From an uncultured bacterium (GTDB taxonomy: Bacteria > Patescibacteriota > Minisyncoccia > Phycocordibacterales > CAIZLB01), in NCBI GenBank assembly GCA_903933735.1, contig CAIZLB010000024.1, positions 1 to 44,608 on the forward strand: a stretch of DNA of 44,608 nucleotides, written 5' to 3'. Shown here in pieces: positions 8,999 to 18,680 of this stretch. The position numbers and the translations under genes were made by a program. Position 1 is the first letter of the stretch, and every line of letters starts with the position of its first letter. The notes under the pieces were generated by a model. That model worked only from the letters and a program-made list of their open reading frames with translations. It did no database searches and was not told the origin of the DNA.

Positions 8999-10270
8999 TT
9001 ATCGACCCAATATAGAATCTAAAGTATTTTTATTTACTATCATACGAGCAGGTATATAACCAGCTATAATAGTTGTGACGAAGAGTGCTAACACTCTCCA
9101 CAAAGTTCCACTAAGTGGTGCATATAAGATACCATCAGAGAATGGAAAATTTATAGGATGTTTGTCTATAAACGGGACCAAAAATCCATACAAAACAAGC
9201 ATGCCTAGTATTGCACCAAGAATGGCATAAAATGCTGATTGTATTATGTATGAATATTCTATTGATTTTGACGTTATACCAATACCTTTTAATATTCCTA
9301 TAAACTTACGTCTTGTTAATGTGTTAACAAATATCACAATAAACACAGTTATAGAGGCCACAACCAGACCGATACTACCCATAAGAGTTCCAAGTAGTCC
9401 GAAAAGATCTTTCATGTCTTTCAAGAATTTAGGTTCAGCTTCTTTTGCAGTTTGTATCTTTGCATCAAAATCATAACCGTTAGCTATGAGAATATTTTTA
9501 ACACGTACGGCATCTTCTTCAGTACTTCCGGGGGTTAATTTTACAGCGATCTCAGAAACATTTGTATCACTACGACCTATAAGTTTACGAAGCTCTGATT
9601 GTGTCATTATGATCCTTGCATCTATATTATCAATCTTTGACTTTAAAATACCTCTTAGATAAACTTCTTTACTGTTATTACCTATTGTTAATTTTAGTCT
9701 GTCACCAACTTTTATATTACGAAGTTGTGAAAAACCAATAGAATCTATTGGTGTTAATTCATTGATCAAAAAAGCTCCAACCAAAACACCGTCTCTATCC
9801 TCATCATCAAGATAGGTACCATCTATAACATAATTAGATAAACCAGTAACCTTATCTTCTTCAGATGGAATAATCCCTGATATGTTAGTAGAGGCCTGAT
9901 TTGGAGTCTCTTCGGGCTTTAAAAGCCTTCTATAGTCAGCTTGTATAGTTCCGCCCGCGAGTACACGAGGAACTATACCTGTGACATTTTGAAGATTCTT
10001 GAGCACACTCTCGATCTCGCTACTGTTCTCTATGATGGATTTTTGTCTAAGAGTAGAGATGATAACCTTACCAGAATACCTATCTTCAGATGCCTCTATA
10101 GAACTTTCAATAAGACCAACAAGTATTCCATTGACCACAACTAAGTTTAAAAAAGTTAACATCATCACGACGACAATTAAACCTGTAGTCCAAATACTGG
10201 CATGTTTTAATTGTCTAAATGCCAAGAAAAACCCAATTTTTATATTGTGAATTTTTTTATTTTTTACCAT
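8999..10270 (-). CDS. ABC transporter permease (FtsX/MacB-like)
   Basis: N-terminal TM, large extracytoplasmic domain, C-terminal three-TM region; operonic with the ATPase. Confidence 0.9.
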   Translation of the reverse strand: MVKNKKIHNIKIGFFLAFRQLKHASIWTTGLIVVVMMLTFLNLVVVNGILVGLIESSIEASEDRYSGKVIISTLRQKSIIENSSEIESVLKNLQNVTGIVPRVLAGGTIQADYRRLLKPEETPNQASTNISGIIPSEEDKVTGLSNYVIDGTYLDDEDRDGVLVGAFLINELTPIDSIGFSQLRNIKVGDRLKLTIGNNSKEVYLRGILKSKIDNIDARIIMTQSELRKLIGRSDTNVSEIAVKLTPGSTEEDAVRVKNILIANGYDFDAKIQTAKEAEPKFLKDMKDLFGLLGTLMGSIGLVVASITVFIVIFVNTLTRRKFIGILKGIGITSKSIEYSYIIQSAFYAILGAILGMLVLYGFLVPFIDKHPINFPFSDGILYAPLSGTLWRVLALFVTTIIAGYIPARMIVNKNTLDSILGR

Positions 10271-11834
10271 ATATGATGATCTGATTATTTTCCAAACCTG
10301 ATACTGTCTCTATGTCACCATTGTTATTTATTTCCCCTGTTTTAATATCAATCTTTTCTATACCTTTCATATTTTTAAAATTATCACTACATGAATTATT
10401 TGATACACAACTCACATCATTTAATCTATAAACTTTTTTGACACCACCTTCTAATATCAAAGCGGCTTGAGGGATAGTTAAAACTGATGGTCTTTTATCT
10501 GTTTCTATATCGATGTTTGCAGTCATACCACTTTTAACTCTTTCGTCTTTTCCAACAAACTGTATCTTTGTCCTATATGTTGAAACTCCATCTTTGATAG
10601 TTTCAGCTGGATCTATAGAGATAATAGCACCATCAAAAAATACATCACGACCATAAGCATCGAGAGATATCTTAGTTTTTTGTTCTACTTTTAATTTCGC
10701 TATATCATTCTCGGATACAAAAGTTTCTATTTGATATTCACCATCATTTAACAAACTTATAATAGGAGTATTTGGCGATGAGATCTCACCTTCTTTTATA
10801 TCTACTTTTGTTATAACACCATCAAAAGGAGCTGTTATTATGGTTTTGGCAACATAAGCTTGTGCATTGGTAAGATCAGCTCTTTGTATGTCTATTTCAT
10901 AACTTGTTCCACCACTTTTTTTAATTCTCAAATTATTTTCCGCTCTATTGATAGCAGTTATACTATTTTTATATTTTATTTCCGCTTGATTTAAAGCATT
11001 GATAGCTAAAGTAAAATTCGTACGCGCTAAAGCTATATCGGTTCTTTGTGATTGTATAATGGTGTAGTTTGAATCAGTTGATACAGATTTCTCTGAAACT
11101 ATAGATATCGCATTGTTGACACTGTTCATAAAAACCTGAACTTGAACAATATAAGCCTTGATTTGATTTATATTATTTATATCAGAATCACCATTCCATT
11201 TACTTAACAATTCACCTATTCTTATTCTATCATCAGTCAACCTTTGCTTTAGATTTGAATCCTGATCTATAGCATAATTAAACTGCGGATTAACACTACG
11301 TGGATTTGTGAAAGCATTGTCTATTTTTGATCTTATTGCCTCATCAGCTTTATTATAGACATTTGATAATTCTATCTGTAGGGCTTGTGTCGATAAATCA
11401 AAATCATTTCTCGCCCCAATCAAATCACCTTCAGCAATAGAGACCTCTTCATCTCTTGAGCCACTCTGTATTTGATCCAACTTAGCATAACTTTTTTGTA
11501 AGTTTGAAACAGCGTCGCCGTTTTGAAGAGAAGCGATAACTTGTCCTTTTTTAACTCTGTCACCGACTTTGAAGTTAACCTTATTGACACGTCCAGCGGT
11601 TTCAAAACCCATATCAACATTTTTAGCTGCGATAACTTTACCAGTCAGTGATACATTTTGGACGAATTCTTTAGCTTCAACTTTATATGTTAAGACATCG
11701 GTTGTTTTATTGTTTCCAAAGATAAAATATAAAATAATAATCAATACAATAAGGGCAGGAATCCAAACTTTTTTCTGTTTTTTATTGGCCCAGATATTTT
11801 TTAAATTTGTTAAAATTTTTGGCTTTTTAGTCAT
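10257..11834 (-). CDS. HlyD/MacA-type efflux adaptor subunit
   Basis: KVNFKVGDRVKKGQVIASLQ lipoyl-like half, coiled coil, KTIITAPFDGVITKVDIKEGEISSPNTPIISLL. Confidence 0.92.
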   Translation of the reverse strand: MTKKPKILTNLKNIWANKKQKKVWIPALIVLIIILYFIFGNNKTTDVLTYKVEAKEFVQNVSLTGKVIAAKNVDMGFETAGRVNKVNFKVGDRVKKGQVIASLQNGDAVSNLQKSYAKLDQIQSGSRDEEVSIAEGDLIGARNDFDLSTQALQIELSNVYNKADEAIRSKIDNAFTNPRSVNPQFNYAIDQDSNLKQRLTDDRIRIGELLSKWNGDSDINNINQIKAYIVQVQVFMNSVNNAISIVSEKSVSTDSNYTIIQSQRTDIALARTNFTLAINALNQAEIKYKNSITAINRAENNLRIKKSGGTSYEIDIQRADLTNAQAYVAKTIITAPFDGVITKVDIKEGEISSPNTPIISLLNDGEYQIETFVSENDIAKLKVEQKTKISLDAYGRDVFFDGAIISIDPAETIKDGVSTYRTKIQFVGKDERVKSGMTANIDIETDKRPSVLTIPQAALILEGGVKKVYRLNDVSCVSNNSCSDNFKNMKGIEKIDIKTGEINNNGDIETVSGLENNQIIIYGKK

Positions 11835-11876
11835 ATTGATGTGATTATAGCATCTTTTTCGAATAAATATAAATAT

Positions 11877-11899
11877 AACAACACCCGGGGAGTGTTGTT
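11877..11899 (-). terminator. Terminator-like hairpin after the 11904 gene
   Basis: AACAACAC-CCGGGGA-GTGTTGTT. Confidence 0.6.
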
Positions 11900-11903
11900 A
11901 TGA

Positions 11904-12344
11904 CTAAACATAACCTTCTACAAGGAGAGATCTTCTTACGACAAAAACACAGTCCTTGTCGGGGTCAAAACTTTCTTGCAAAAAACTGAGTCTTGAACTA
12001 TGTATCTTTCGTTCAAGTCTAAAAATGACCGCATAATCAATACCCTCTGTAAACATGCACATATAATTACCAAAAGTGATGTTTTCATTTTCACAAAGTG
12101 CATCATCGATAGAATCACATAGAATATCTGATGCTATTGGAAAACTATCATAATTAAATTTGGTGAATCTTAGCCCTATCTTTTTAAATGTCTTGAAATT
12201 AGGAAACGATGTCACGAGATTATTCATCAATATTTTAATAATAACCCCTGACAGTTTCAGACGTTCTTTATCTATAGTATAAACTGTTATCTCACCAAAA
12301 CGATCTTCAAATCCATCGTATCCGTAGTACAGTAATCCTGTCAT
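11904..12344 (-). CDS. Orphan hypothetical protein
   Basis: 146-aa ORF with its own promoter-like TTGCAC-N17-TCTAAT and a stem-loop at predicted +1. Confidence 0.7.
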   Translation of the reverse strand: MTGLLYYGYDGFEDRFGEITVYTIDKERLKLSGVIIKILMNNLVTSFPNFKTFKKIGLRFTKFNYDSFPIASDILCDSIDDALCENENITFGNYMCMFTEGIDYAVIFRLERKIHSSRLSFLQESFDPDKDCVFVVRRSLLVEGYV

Positions 12345-12370
12345 AATCTTGATTGTTAGGTGTTTGTTTC

Positions 12371-12396
12371 AGTCACCCTAAACCTAAAGAGTAACT
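12371..12396 (-). promoter_or_regulatory. 5'-terminal stem-loop of the 11904-12344 transcript
   Basis: On the minus strand AGTTACTCT-TTAGGTTT-AGGGTGACT, 9 bp with G.U pairs, starting at predicted +1 (12396). Confidence 0.5.
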
Positions 12397-12487
12397 ATAT
12401 ATATTAGACCATGGTACAGGGGATGGTGCAAATGTATTAAATTAAATAGATTTGGCATAAAAATATGTATTGTGATAATATATAAAA

Positions 12488-12545
12488 GTGTGATGAAAAG
12501 CGTCTGGTGCTCCTATTGAGTGTCCTGGGCGCTTTTCGCTTTTAT
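12488..12545 (+). ncRNA. Candidate small RNA / terminator hairpin, copy A
   Basis: TTGGCA-N18-TAATAT upstream; GAAAAGCG-27-nt loop-CGCTTTTC, T-rich tail. Confidence 0.5.
12500..12538. repeat. 39-nt exact direct repeat, copy A (copy B 12716-12754)
   Basis: gcgtctggtgctcctattgagtgtcctgggcgcttttcg identical at both positions. Confidence 0.95.
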
Positions 12546-12671
12546 GAAGAAATAGTTTGACTATATATAGATTTGATATATTTTATTTATCGAAATAAAG
12601 GTGTGATTCATAGCCATGACCCTTATTTTACTTAAATTTGACAACAATTATATTTTTGATATTATATAAAT

Positions 12672-12760
12672 CAGTAAGGTAAGTCCCGCGATAAAGGGCA
12701 CTACTCTTGAGAGAGGCGTCTGGTGCTCCTATTGAGTGTCCTGGGCGCTTTTCGTCTTTA
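12672..12760 (+). ncRNA. Candidate small RNA / terminator hairpin, copy B
   Basis: TTGACA(12638)-N16-TATTAT upstream; GAGAGGCG-identical 27-nt loop-CGCTTTTC, T-rich tail. Confidence 0.5.
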
Positions 12761-13448
12761 TAAAGATTCCATTTTTTAAATCAAAGACTTTTATAAAATC
12801 ATATGGATTAACCTGATTAATTTTATCTATATAGCACTCTTTAACAAATTTTCCAATATAATCACTAACTTGTACAGAATCTGAATATTCGGAATCAACC
12901 TGGGTTATTTTTTCTAACTTTGGTAGTAAATTATTTCTTCGTAAATACCTTTTTAGATTTAATTCATCACTCTCTGATTCTAAATACCTATCGAAAACAA
13001 GTTCGATATTATTTAATTCTGAATTAATATAGACTATCTCAGAGAAAATATATTCTAGACTATTTTTTAACATAAAATTCCTTATATCATTAGGAGTAAA
13101 ATTCAATGTATCATTTTCAACGTATTTTTCTTTTTCCAACAAAAAAGACATAAATAAGACATTATGTTTGTAAGCTAAATCAATGAGTACTTCAACTAAA
13201 ATCTTAAAATCTCTAACATGTCTTTTTAATTCCTTGCCTGAGTTTTTAAAGTACCTGAAAGCTGATAAATGCCTGTTTAAATGATGCAAAGAGTCTCTAT
13301 GAATAAGCGTCATGTTTAACTGAAAATAACGACTGGATGATTTATTTGAAGGATGACCAGGATCCCCTGTTTCATCAATGAAGATAAACACTCTACCTTT
13401 AGGAAAGGTTAGTCTAGGTATTTTGTTTTGATCTATTTTATGTTCCAT
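12729..13448 (-). CDS. DUF3800-like protein
   Basis: RVFIFIDETGDPGHPSNKSSSRYFQL N-terminus and SVQVSDYIGKFV C-terminal motif; stop codon lies inside repeat copy B. Confidence 0.75.
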   Translation of the reverse strand: MEHKIDQNKIPRLTFPKGRVFIFIDETGDPGHPSNKSSSRYFQLNMTLIHRDSLHHLNRHLSAFRYFKNSGKELKRHVRDFKILVEVLIDLAYKHNVLFMSFLLEKEKYVENDTLNFTPNDIRNFMLKNSLEYIFSEIVYINSELNNIELVFDRYLESESDELNLKRYLRRNNLLPKLEKITQVDSEYSDSVQVSDYIGKFVKECYIDKINQVNPYDFIKVFDLKNGIFIKTKSAQDTQ

Positions 13449-13569
13449 CCCAAAATTCTATCAAACCACACTTAAAGTTCTCATTAAGAAAACATAAAGA
13501 AAACCTGAAGAATTTATAAATATTTCCCAAACAAAAAACCACCGATCTCTCGATGATTCCTTTTAGGAA

Positions 13570-15393
13570 CTATAAAGCCCCCTTCTTCTTCGCCATCTCC
13601 CTATCTGTTTTTGTTAAATATTTCTTTCGTAGTCTTACATTGTTTGGTGTGATTTCAAGATACTCATCATCTTGCATAGTCTCAAGACCTCTCTCTATAC
13701 TTATAGTATATGGTGGAACTAACATAATCATCTCATCTGTTCCTGAAGCACGCATGTTTGTAAGCTGTTTAGCTTTAGTTGGATTAACTTCCATCTCTTC
13801 ACCTTTTGATGTATTTCCAACAACCATACCAGCATAAACTTCTGTAGAAGGAGCGATGTATAGAACACCACGAGTTTGAAGATTTCCCAATGCAAAAGTC
13901 AAAGCTTTTCCATTTTCCATAGAAACCATAGAACCTACTTCTCTTTTCTCTATAACCCCAACATGTGGTCTAAACTCTATAAAACGAGAAGATAATATGC
14001 CTTCACCTTTTGTATCTATAGTAAATTGACCACGATAACCTAGAAGTCCGCGAGTTGGCATCTCAAACACTAGTCTTGAGATATTATTTCTCTCTGACAT
14101 CTGAGTCATGATACCTTTTCTTTTTCCAAGTTTTTCTATAACCGCACCTGAGAATTCTTGAGGTACATCTATAACAACTTCTTCAAAAGGTTCATTCAAT
14201 CTTCCTTCTATCTCTTTAGTAATAACTTCTGGATTTGAAACCTGAACCTCAAAACCTTCTCTTCTCATCTGTTCTAGTAAAACAGCGATATGAAGTTCTC
14301 CACGTCCATAAACTTTGAAAGTATCTCCTGAATCATTATGATCAAAATCAACACGAAGACCAACGTTAACTTCAAGCTCTTTTTCAAGTCTATCTCTGAT
14401 CTGACGAGATGTGACATATTTGCCATCCCTTCCTGCAAATGGTGAATTGTTAACTAAAAAGTTAAGAGCAATAGTTGGCTCATCGATACCGATAGATGAT
14501 AGAGGTTCTATACCAGGATCCGATGTTATAGTTTCTCCGATGTAGATATCTGTAAGACCAGCAACCATAACTATATCTCCAACAGATGCTTTTTCTACTT
14601 CTATTTTTGATTGACCCTCGAATGAAAATATTTTTATTATTTTTCCCGCTCTTTTTTCTTTATCTTTATTTAAAATATAAACTTGTTTGTTAACTTCTAT
14701 AGAACCGTTCCAAACACGGCAAAGTGCCATACGTCCAACAAAGTTATCATATGCAAGGTTGAAAGGTTGGGCAACAAATACATCATCTTCACGTGAAGGA
14801 TGTGCAGGCTCTATATGAGAAACTATCATATCAAAAAGTGGATCCAGGTTGATGAATTCATCTGTTAATTCTTTTTTAGCAACAGCATCACGGCCGATCG
14901 CATAAACTATAGGAAAATCAAGCTGTGAATCATGAGCACCTAGCTCTATGAAAAGCTCCAAGATCTCATCATGAACTTTTGAAGGGTTGGCAGCTGGCTT
15001 ATCTAACTTGTTCATTATGATAATAGGGTTTAGACCAAGCTCTAATGATTTTTTCAAGACGAAACGAGTTTGAGGCATAGGACCTTCTTGCGCGTCAACT
15101 AAAAGTAAGACTGTATCGATAGAACGAAGTACACGTTCAACTTCAGAACCAAAGTCGGCATGCCCTGGTGTATCAACTATGTTGATCTTATGTCCTTTGT
15201 ATGTAAGTGAAGCGTTCTTAGCATATATAGTAATACCTCTTTCTTGCTCTATAGAGTTAGAGTCCATACTACCAGCATCAGCCTTTATAGCACCAGTATA
15301 ATGAAGCATGGCATCAACCAGAGTTGTCTTACCATGGTCCACGTGGGCTATAATAGCGATATTTCTTATGTCATTTGGATTTTTTTGAGTCAT
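13570..15393 (-). CDS. typA: GTP-binding protein TypA/BipA
   Basis: [53 protein letters not shown]; promoter TTGCAA-N17-CAAAAT puts +1 on the ATG. Confidence 0.97.
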   Translation of the reverse strand: MTQKNPNDIRNIAIIAHVDHGKTTLVDAMLHYTGAIKADAGSMDSNSIEQERGITIYAKNASLTYKGHKINIVDTPGHADFGSEVERVLRSIDTVLLLVDAQEGPMPQTRFVLKKSLELGLNPIIIMNKLDKPAANPSKVHDEILELFIELGAHDSQLDFPIVYAIGRDAVAKKELTDEFINLDPLFDMIVSHIEPAHPSREDDVFVAQPFNLAYDNFVGRMALCRVWNGSIEVNKQVYILNKDKEKRAGKIIKIFSFEGQSKIEVEKASVGDIVMVAGLTDIYIGETITSDPGIEPLSSIGIDEPTIALNFLVNNSPFAGRDGKYVTSRQIRDRLEKELEVNVGLRVDFDHNDSGDTFKVYGRGELHIAVLLEQMRREGFEVQVSNPEVITKEIEGRLNEPFEEVVIDVPQEFSGAVIEKLGKRKGIMTQMSERNNISRLVFEMPTRGLLGYRGQFTIDTKGEGILSSRFIEFRPHVGVIEKREVGSMVSMENGKALTFALGNLQTRGVLYIAPSTEVYAGMVVGNTSKGEEMEVNPTKAKQLTNMRASGTDEMIMLVPPYTISIERGLETMQDDEYLEITPNNVRLRKKYLTKTDREMAKKKGAL

Positions 15394-15496
15394 CGCACTA
15401 TTTTGACATATTTTTTGGAAAATTGCAAAATATTGCTTTATATCAGTGTCTTTTCCACACCTTTCCTTTTATCGAAATCTAGTATATACTATAAAC

Positions 15497-15727
15497 ATGT
15501 TAACAGTTATTCTAAATATTCTACCTTACATACAGATATTGCTCGCTATACTTATGGTAATACTTGTATTGATACAACAAACAGATTCTGATGCCGGAGG
15601 TTCTTTTGGTGGTGGCGCTACTTCAAATTGGCATACACGCCGAGGAGCAGAGAAATTCATGTTTAATTTCACTATAATAATCTCTGTATTATTTGTCGCT
15701 TCTGTACTTGTTGATCTGTGGAAATAA
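15497..15727 (+). CDS. secG: Preprotein translocase subunit SecG
   Basis: MLTVILNILPYIQILLAILMVILVLIQQTDSDAGGSFGGGATSNWHTRRGAEK; start revised from 15446; -10 TATACT at 15485-15490. Confidence 0.92.
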   Translation: MLTVILNILPYIQILLAILMVILVLIQQTDSDAGGSFGGGATSNWHTRRGAEKFMFNFTIIISVLFVASVLVDLWK

Positions 15728-15813
15728 TAATAGTCTAATTGTTACTAATTATATACAAATTTTGAACTGTAACTCTTTACAGGTATTTCAAAATTACAAT
15801 TAACAATAAAAAA

Positions 15814-17856
15814 ATGAACTTAAATAACAATTTAAACAATAATCTGAGTACCAACAGAAAAGCTCCTTCGAGGGTTTACCATGGAGGTCTCAAAAAGAAT
15901 TTACCAATAAATAATAATCCAATACGTCCTATACATCCTGTTCGTCCACCAATGCGCCCTGTAGCAAGACCTAATATAACAAGAAGGCATGACAATGATC
16001 TGAACTTCAACAATACCATATCTTCGACACCTTCTGCAGGAAACTCAGCCGGAGTCGGTGCTTTGAAAATGAAGAAACCTACAAAAAGATTTAGCATGCC
16101 TAGAACTAGACCGAATATCGGTTCAGCTAGTCAGGTTAAGCATGGTGTAAAACAAATCATACCTGACGTAGGTCCTGACACTTATCGTATTATTCCACTT
16201 GGTGGAGTTGAAGAGATCGGTATGAACATGACTGTTTTTGAAAATGAACATGATATCATCGTCATAGATGCAGGTTTCAAATTCAAAGAAGAAGCTACAC
16301 CTGGTATTGACTACATATTACCAAACACAAAATACTTAGAAGAAAGAAAACACAAGATTCGCGCCATGATAGTGACTCATGGTCACTTGGACCATATCGG
16401 TGCCCTACCTTACATCATAGAAAAGATTGGTATGCCACCAGTATATACAAGAAACCTAACATCTCTTATGTTGAAAAAGCGTCAAGCGGAATTTCCTCAT
16501 ATTGCCCCACTTGATTTTAAAATAATAGAAGGTAATGAAAGTATAATAATAGGACAAACTTCAGTTAAGTTTTATGGTGTAACTCACTCTATTCCCGACT
16601 CTATGGGTATCATCATAGATACTCCTTATGGTTGGATAACAACACCTGGAGACTTCAAGCTTGATCATCTAGACGAAAAGCCAACAGCTGATGAGGAGGC
16701 TAACTATAAGATCTTCGATGGTAAAAAGGAAGTCTTATTACTTTTAGGTGAATCAACAAACATAGAAAATCCCGGGTTTTCAACACCGGAAAGTCTTGTT
16801 CATGATAACTTAGAGAAAATAGTTAAGGAAATAAAAGGAAGAATTATCATCGGTATGTTTGCTTCTCACTTTTTCCGTATAGCTAAGATAGTTGAGACTT
16901 GTGAGAGTTACAATAAAAAACTTGTCATAGAAGGTCGTAGTATGAAGAACAATATAGACATCATGATACAGGCAGGACTGCTCAATATTAAAAAAGATAC
17001 AGTGATCAATGCTCAAGATATGTCCAACTATGCACCTGATAAGATAGTTATACTTGCAACAGGGGCACAAGCTGATGAGTTCGCCGCACTTATGCGTATT
17101 GCTACAAAGCAACATAAATACATACAGATAAATGAAAGAGATACTGTCCTACTTTCATCATCAATCATTCCCGGAAATGAAAAAGCGGTCCAGAAAATGA
17201 AAGACAATATCGCTCGTTCAGGTGCAAAGATAATGCATTATCGTACATCTGATGTCTTCATACATGCCACAGGTCATGCCTATCGTGGTGAGATAGAGTG
17301 GCTACATAGAAAACTTAAACCAAAATTCTTCATGCCTATGCATGGTACTCATTATCACTTGAGACTTCATGCTGATCTTGCTAATGAACTTGGTATGCCA
17401 AAAGAAAATATCATAGTGCCCGATGACTGTAACATACTTGAGATCAGAGATAAGGGTACAAAATTTGTAAAACTAGATGTCAAGGCACCAGACAATGTTG
17501 TCATGGTTGACGGATTCACCGTTGGAGATATACAAGATGTAGTCCTACGTGATCGTCAGATCTTAGCGGAAGATGGAATCTTTGTCATCGTAGCGATGTT
17601 AAATCCTATGACAGGAAGACTTATAAAATCACCTGACATCATATCCCGTGGATCAGTTTATCTTAGAGAGTCACAAGATCTTCTACGTGAGATCAGAACT
17701 ATGGTTCGTACAACTATAGAGAAGGCGGTTTATGATACTAGAAATACTCCAGACTTGGATTATGTCAAAGATATAGTAACTGATACTTTAGGCAAGTTCA
17801 TATTCCGTGAGACAGCTAAGAGACCGATAATTATACCGGTGGTGTTGTTTGCGTAG
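15814..17856 (+). CDS. rnj: Ribonuclease J (MBL/beta-CASP)
   Basis: RIIPLGGVEEIGMNMTVFE, VTHGHLDHIGALPYI, HATGHAYRGEIEWLHRKLKPKFFMPMHGTHYH; about 120-aa basic N-terminal extension. Confidence 0.95.
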   Translation: MNLNNNLNNNLSTNRKAPSRVYHGGLKKNLPINNNPIRPIHPVRPPMRPVARPNITRRHDNDLNFNNTISSTPSAGNSAGVGALKMKKPTKRFSMPRTRPNIGSASQVKHGVKQIIPDVGPDTYRIIPLGGVEEIGMNMTVFENEHDIIVIDAGFKFKEEATPGIDYILPNTKYLEERKHKIRAMIVTHGHLDHIGALPYIIEKIGMPPVYTRNLTSLMLKKRQAEFPHIAPLDFKIIEGNESIIIGQTSVKFYGVTHSIPDSMGIIIDTPYGWITTPGDFKLDHLDEKPTADEEANYKIFDGKKEVLLLLGESTNIENPGFSTPESLVHDNLEKIVKEIKGRIIIGMFASHFFRIAKIVETCESYNKKLVIEGRSMKNNIDIMIQAGLLNIKKDTVINAQDMSNYAPDKIVILATGAQADEFAALMRIATKQHKYIQINERDTVLLSSSIIPGNEKAVQKMKDNIARSGAKIMHYRTSDVFIHATGHAYRGEIEWLHRKLKPKFFMPMHGTHYHLRLHADLANELGMPKENIIVPDDCNILEIRDKGTKFVKLDVKAPDNVVMVDGFTVGDIQDVVLRDRQILAEDGIFVIVAMLNPMTGRLIKSPDIISRGSVYLRESQDLLREIRTMVRTTIEKAVYDTRNTPDLDYVKDIVTDTLGKFIFRETAKRPIIIPVVLFA

Positions 17857-17872
17857 AAACCTTCGTAAAAAA

Positions 17873-17905
17873 AATAACTATCCCCATCCAGGATAGTTAT
17901 TTTTG
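17873..17905 (+). terminator. Terminator of the RNase J gene, within an intergenic repeat
   Basis: AATAACTATCC-CCATCCA-GGATAGTTATT then TTTTG. Confidence 0.9.
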
Positions 17906-18000
17906 TTACTCAGGTTTAGAAGAAAAGTAACAGGGATAGATATTTTTCTGTTCGGGTTTAGAGGGATGTGTATTTTTGCTTTTTTAGATTAATATAGATA

Positions 18001-18029
18001 TTGACATATCTATCTATATAGTATATAAT
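18001..18029 (+). promoter_or_regulatory. Consensus sigma70 promoter of the 18103 gene
   Basis: TTGACA-N17-TATAAT; leader stem-loop GAGTA-GAGA-TACTC at 18047-18060. Confidence 0.9.
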
Positions 18030-18102
18030 ATATAAGTCTAGAAAACGAGTAGAGATACTCAATAACAACAAAACACCTGAGAAGGAACTTAGAGATAAGA
18101 AA

Positions 18103-18528
18103 ATGAACACCGAACAAATTACCACCCGCCTACTTCAAGGATCAAGAAACATCGATAGGATGCGCGAGGAAACCCATCAATTAATTTCCATGATTATAGG
18201 GTTTGCATTAGATTCTGTGGATGGCGGAGTAGTGCTTGATGAAACCTTTGAATCTGAAAACTGTGCATGGAGGATTGATGGTGAGATCAAACCTAATGGC
18301 CTTAGTAATATCAGCGTTAGATGTCATGTTCTTATAAAAGGATCAGCTACGAGTTTCTGCTTAGCATATATCTATAACAATGATAAACACAACCTCACAC
18401 GGAGTGATGACCTTCAAGCTGTCTATGAGGTAATTCCGGTATTTGTTGAAGGAATGATCAATAAATTCCCCAATATCACAAAGGAGTGGCAATTTCTGAT
18501 CGATGCCTCAGAGGTGAGATTCCACTAA
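18103..18528 (+). CDS. Orphan hypothetical protein
   Basis: 141-aa ORF between a perfect-consensus promoter and a terminator. Confidence 0.8.
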   Translation: MNTEQITTRLLQGSRNIDRMREETHQLISMIIGFALDSVDGGVVLDETFESENCAWRIDGEIKPNGLSNISVRCHVLIKGSATSFCLAYIYNNDKHNLTRSDDLQAVYEVIPVFVEGMINKFPNITKEWQFLIDASEVRFH

Positions 18529-18549
18529 CATTCACATTCGATTCAATAG

Positions 18550-18580
18550 CCCCTCGCTTAACCGCGCAGGGGTTTATTTT
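18550..18580 (+). terminator. Intrinsic terminator
   Basis: CCCCTCGC-TTAACC-GCGCAGGGG then TTTATTTTT. Confidence 0.85.
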
Positions 18581-18586
18581 TATATC

Positions 18587-18665
18587 AAATCATCAACAAA
18601 TTCTTGATTAAATGTTTCTAGCATGATTTTAAATATTAGTTATTACAAACCACCCCCAAAACTAC
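18587..18665 (-). pseudogene. Remnant duplicate of the dnaX 3' end plus the 5' end of the 1331-aa gene
   Basis: Reverse strand carries a VLGVVCNN*-like tail, then ATG...MLETFNQEFVDDLI*; about 61/67 nt identical to 22651-22717. Confidence 0.75.
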
Positions 18666-18680
18666 AATTTACTTACCCTA

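Noticed and set aside
12355-12775. CRISPR array or insertion sequence around the 39-nt repeat
   Set aside because: Only two copies with a 216-bp period; no cas genes, transposase or terminal inverted repeats seen.
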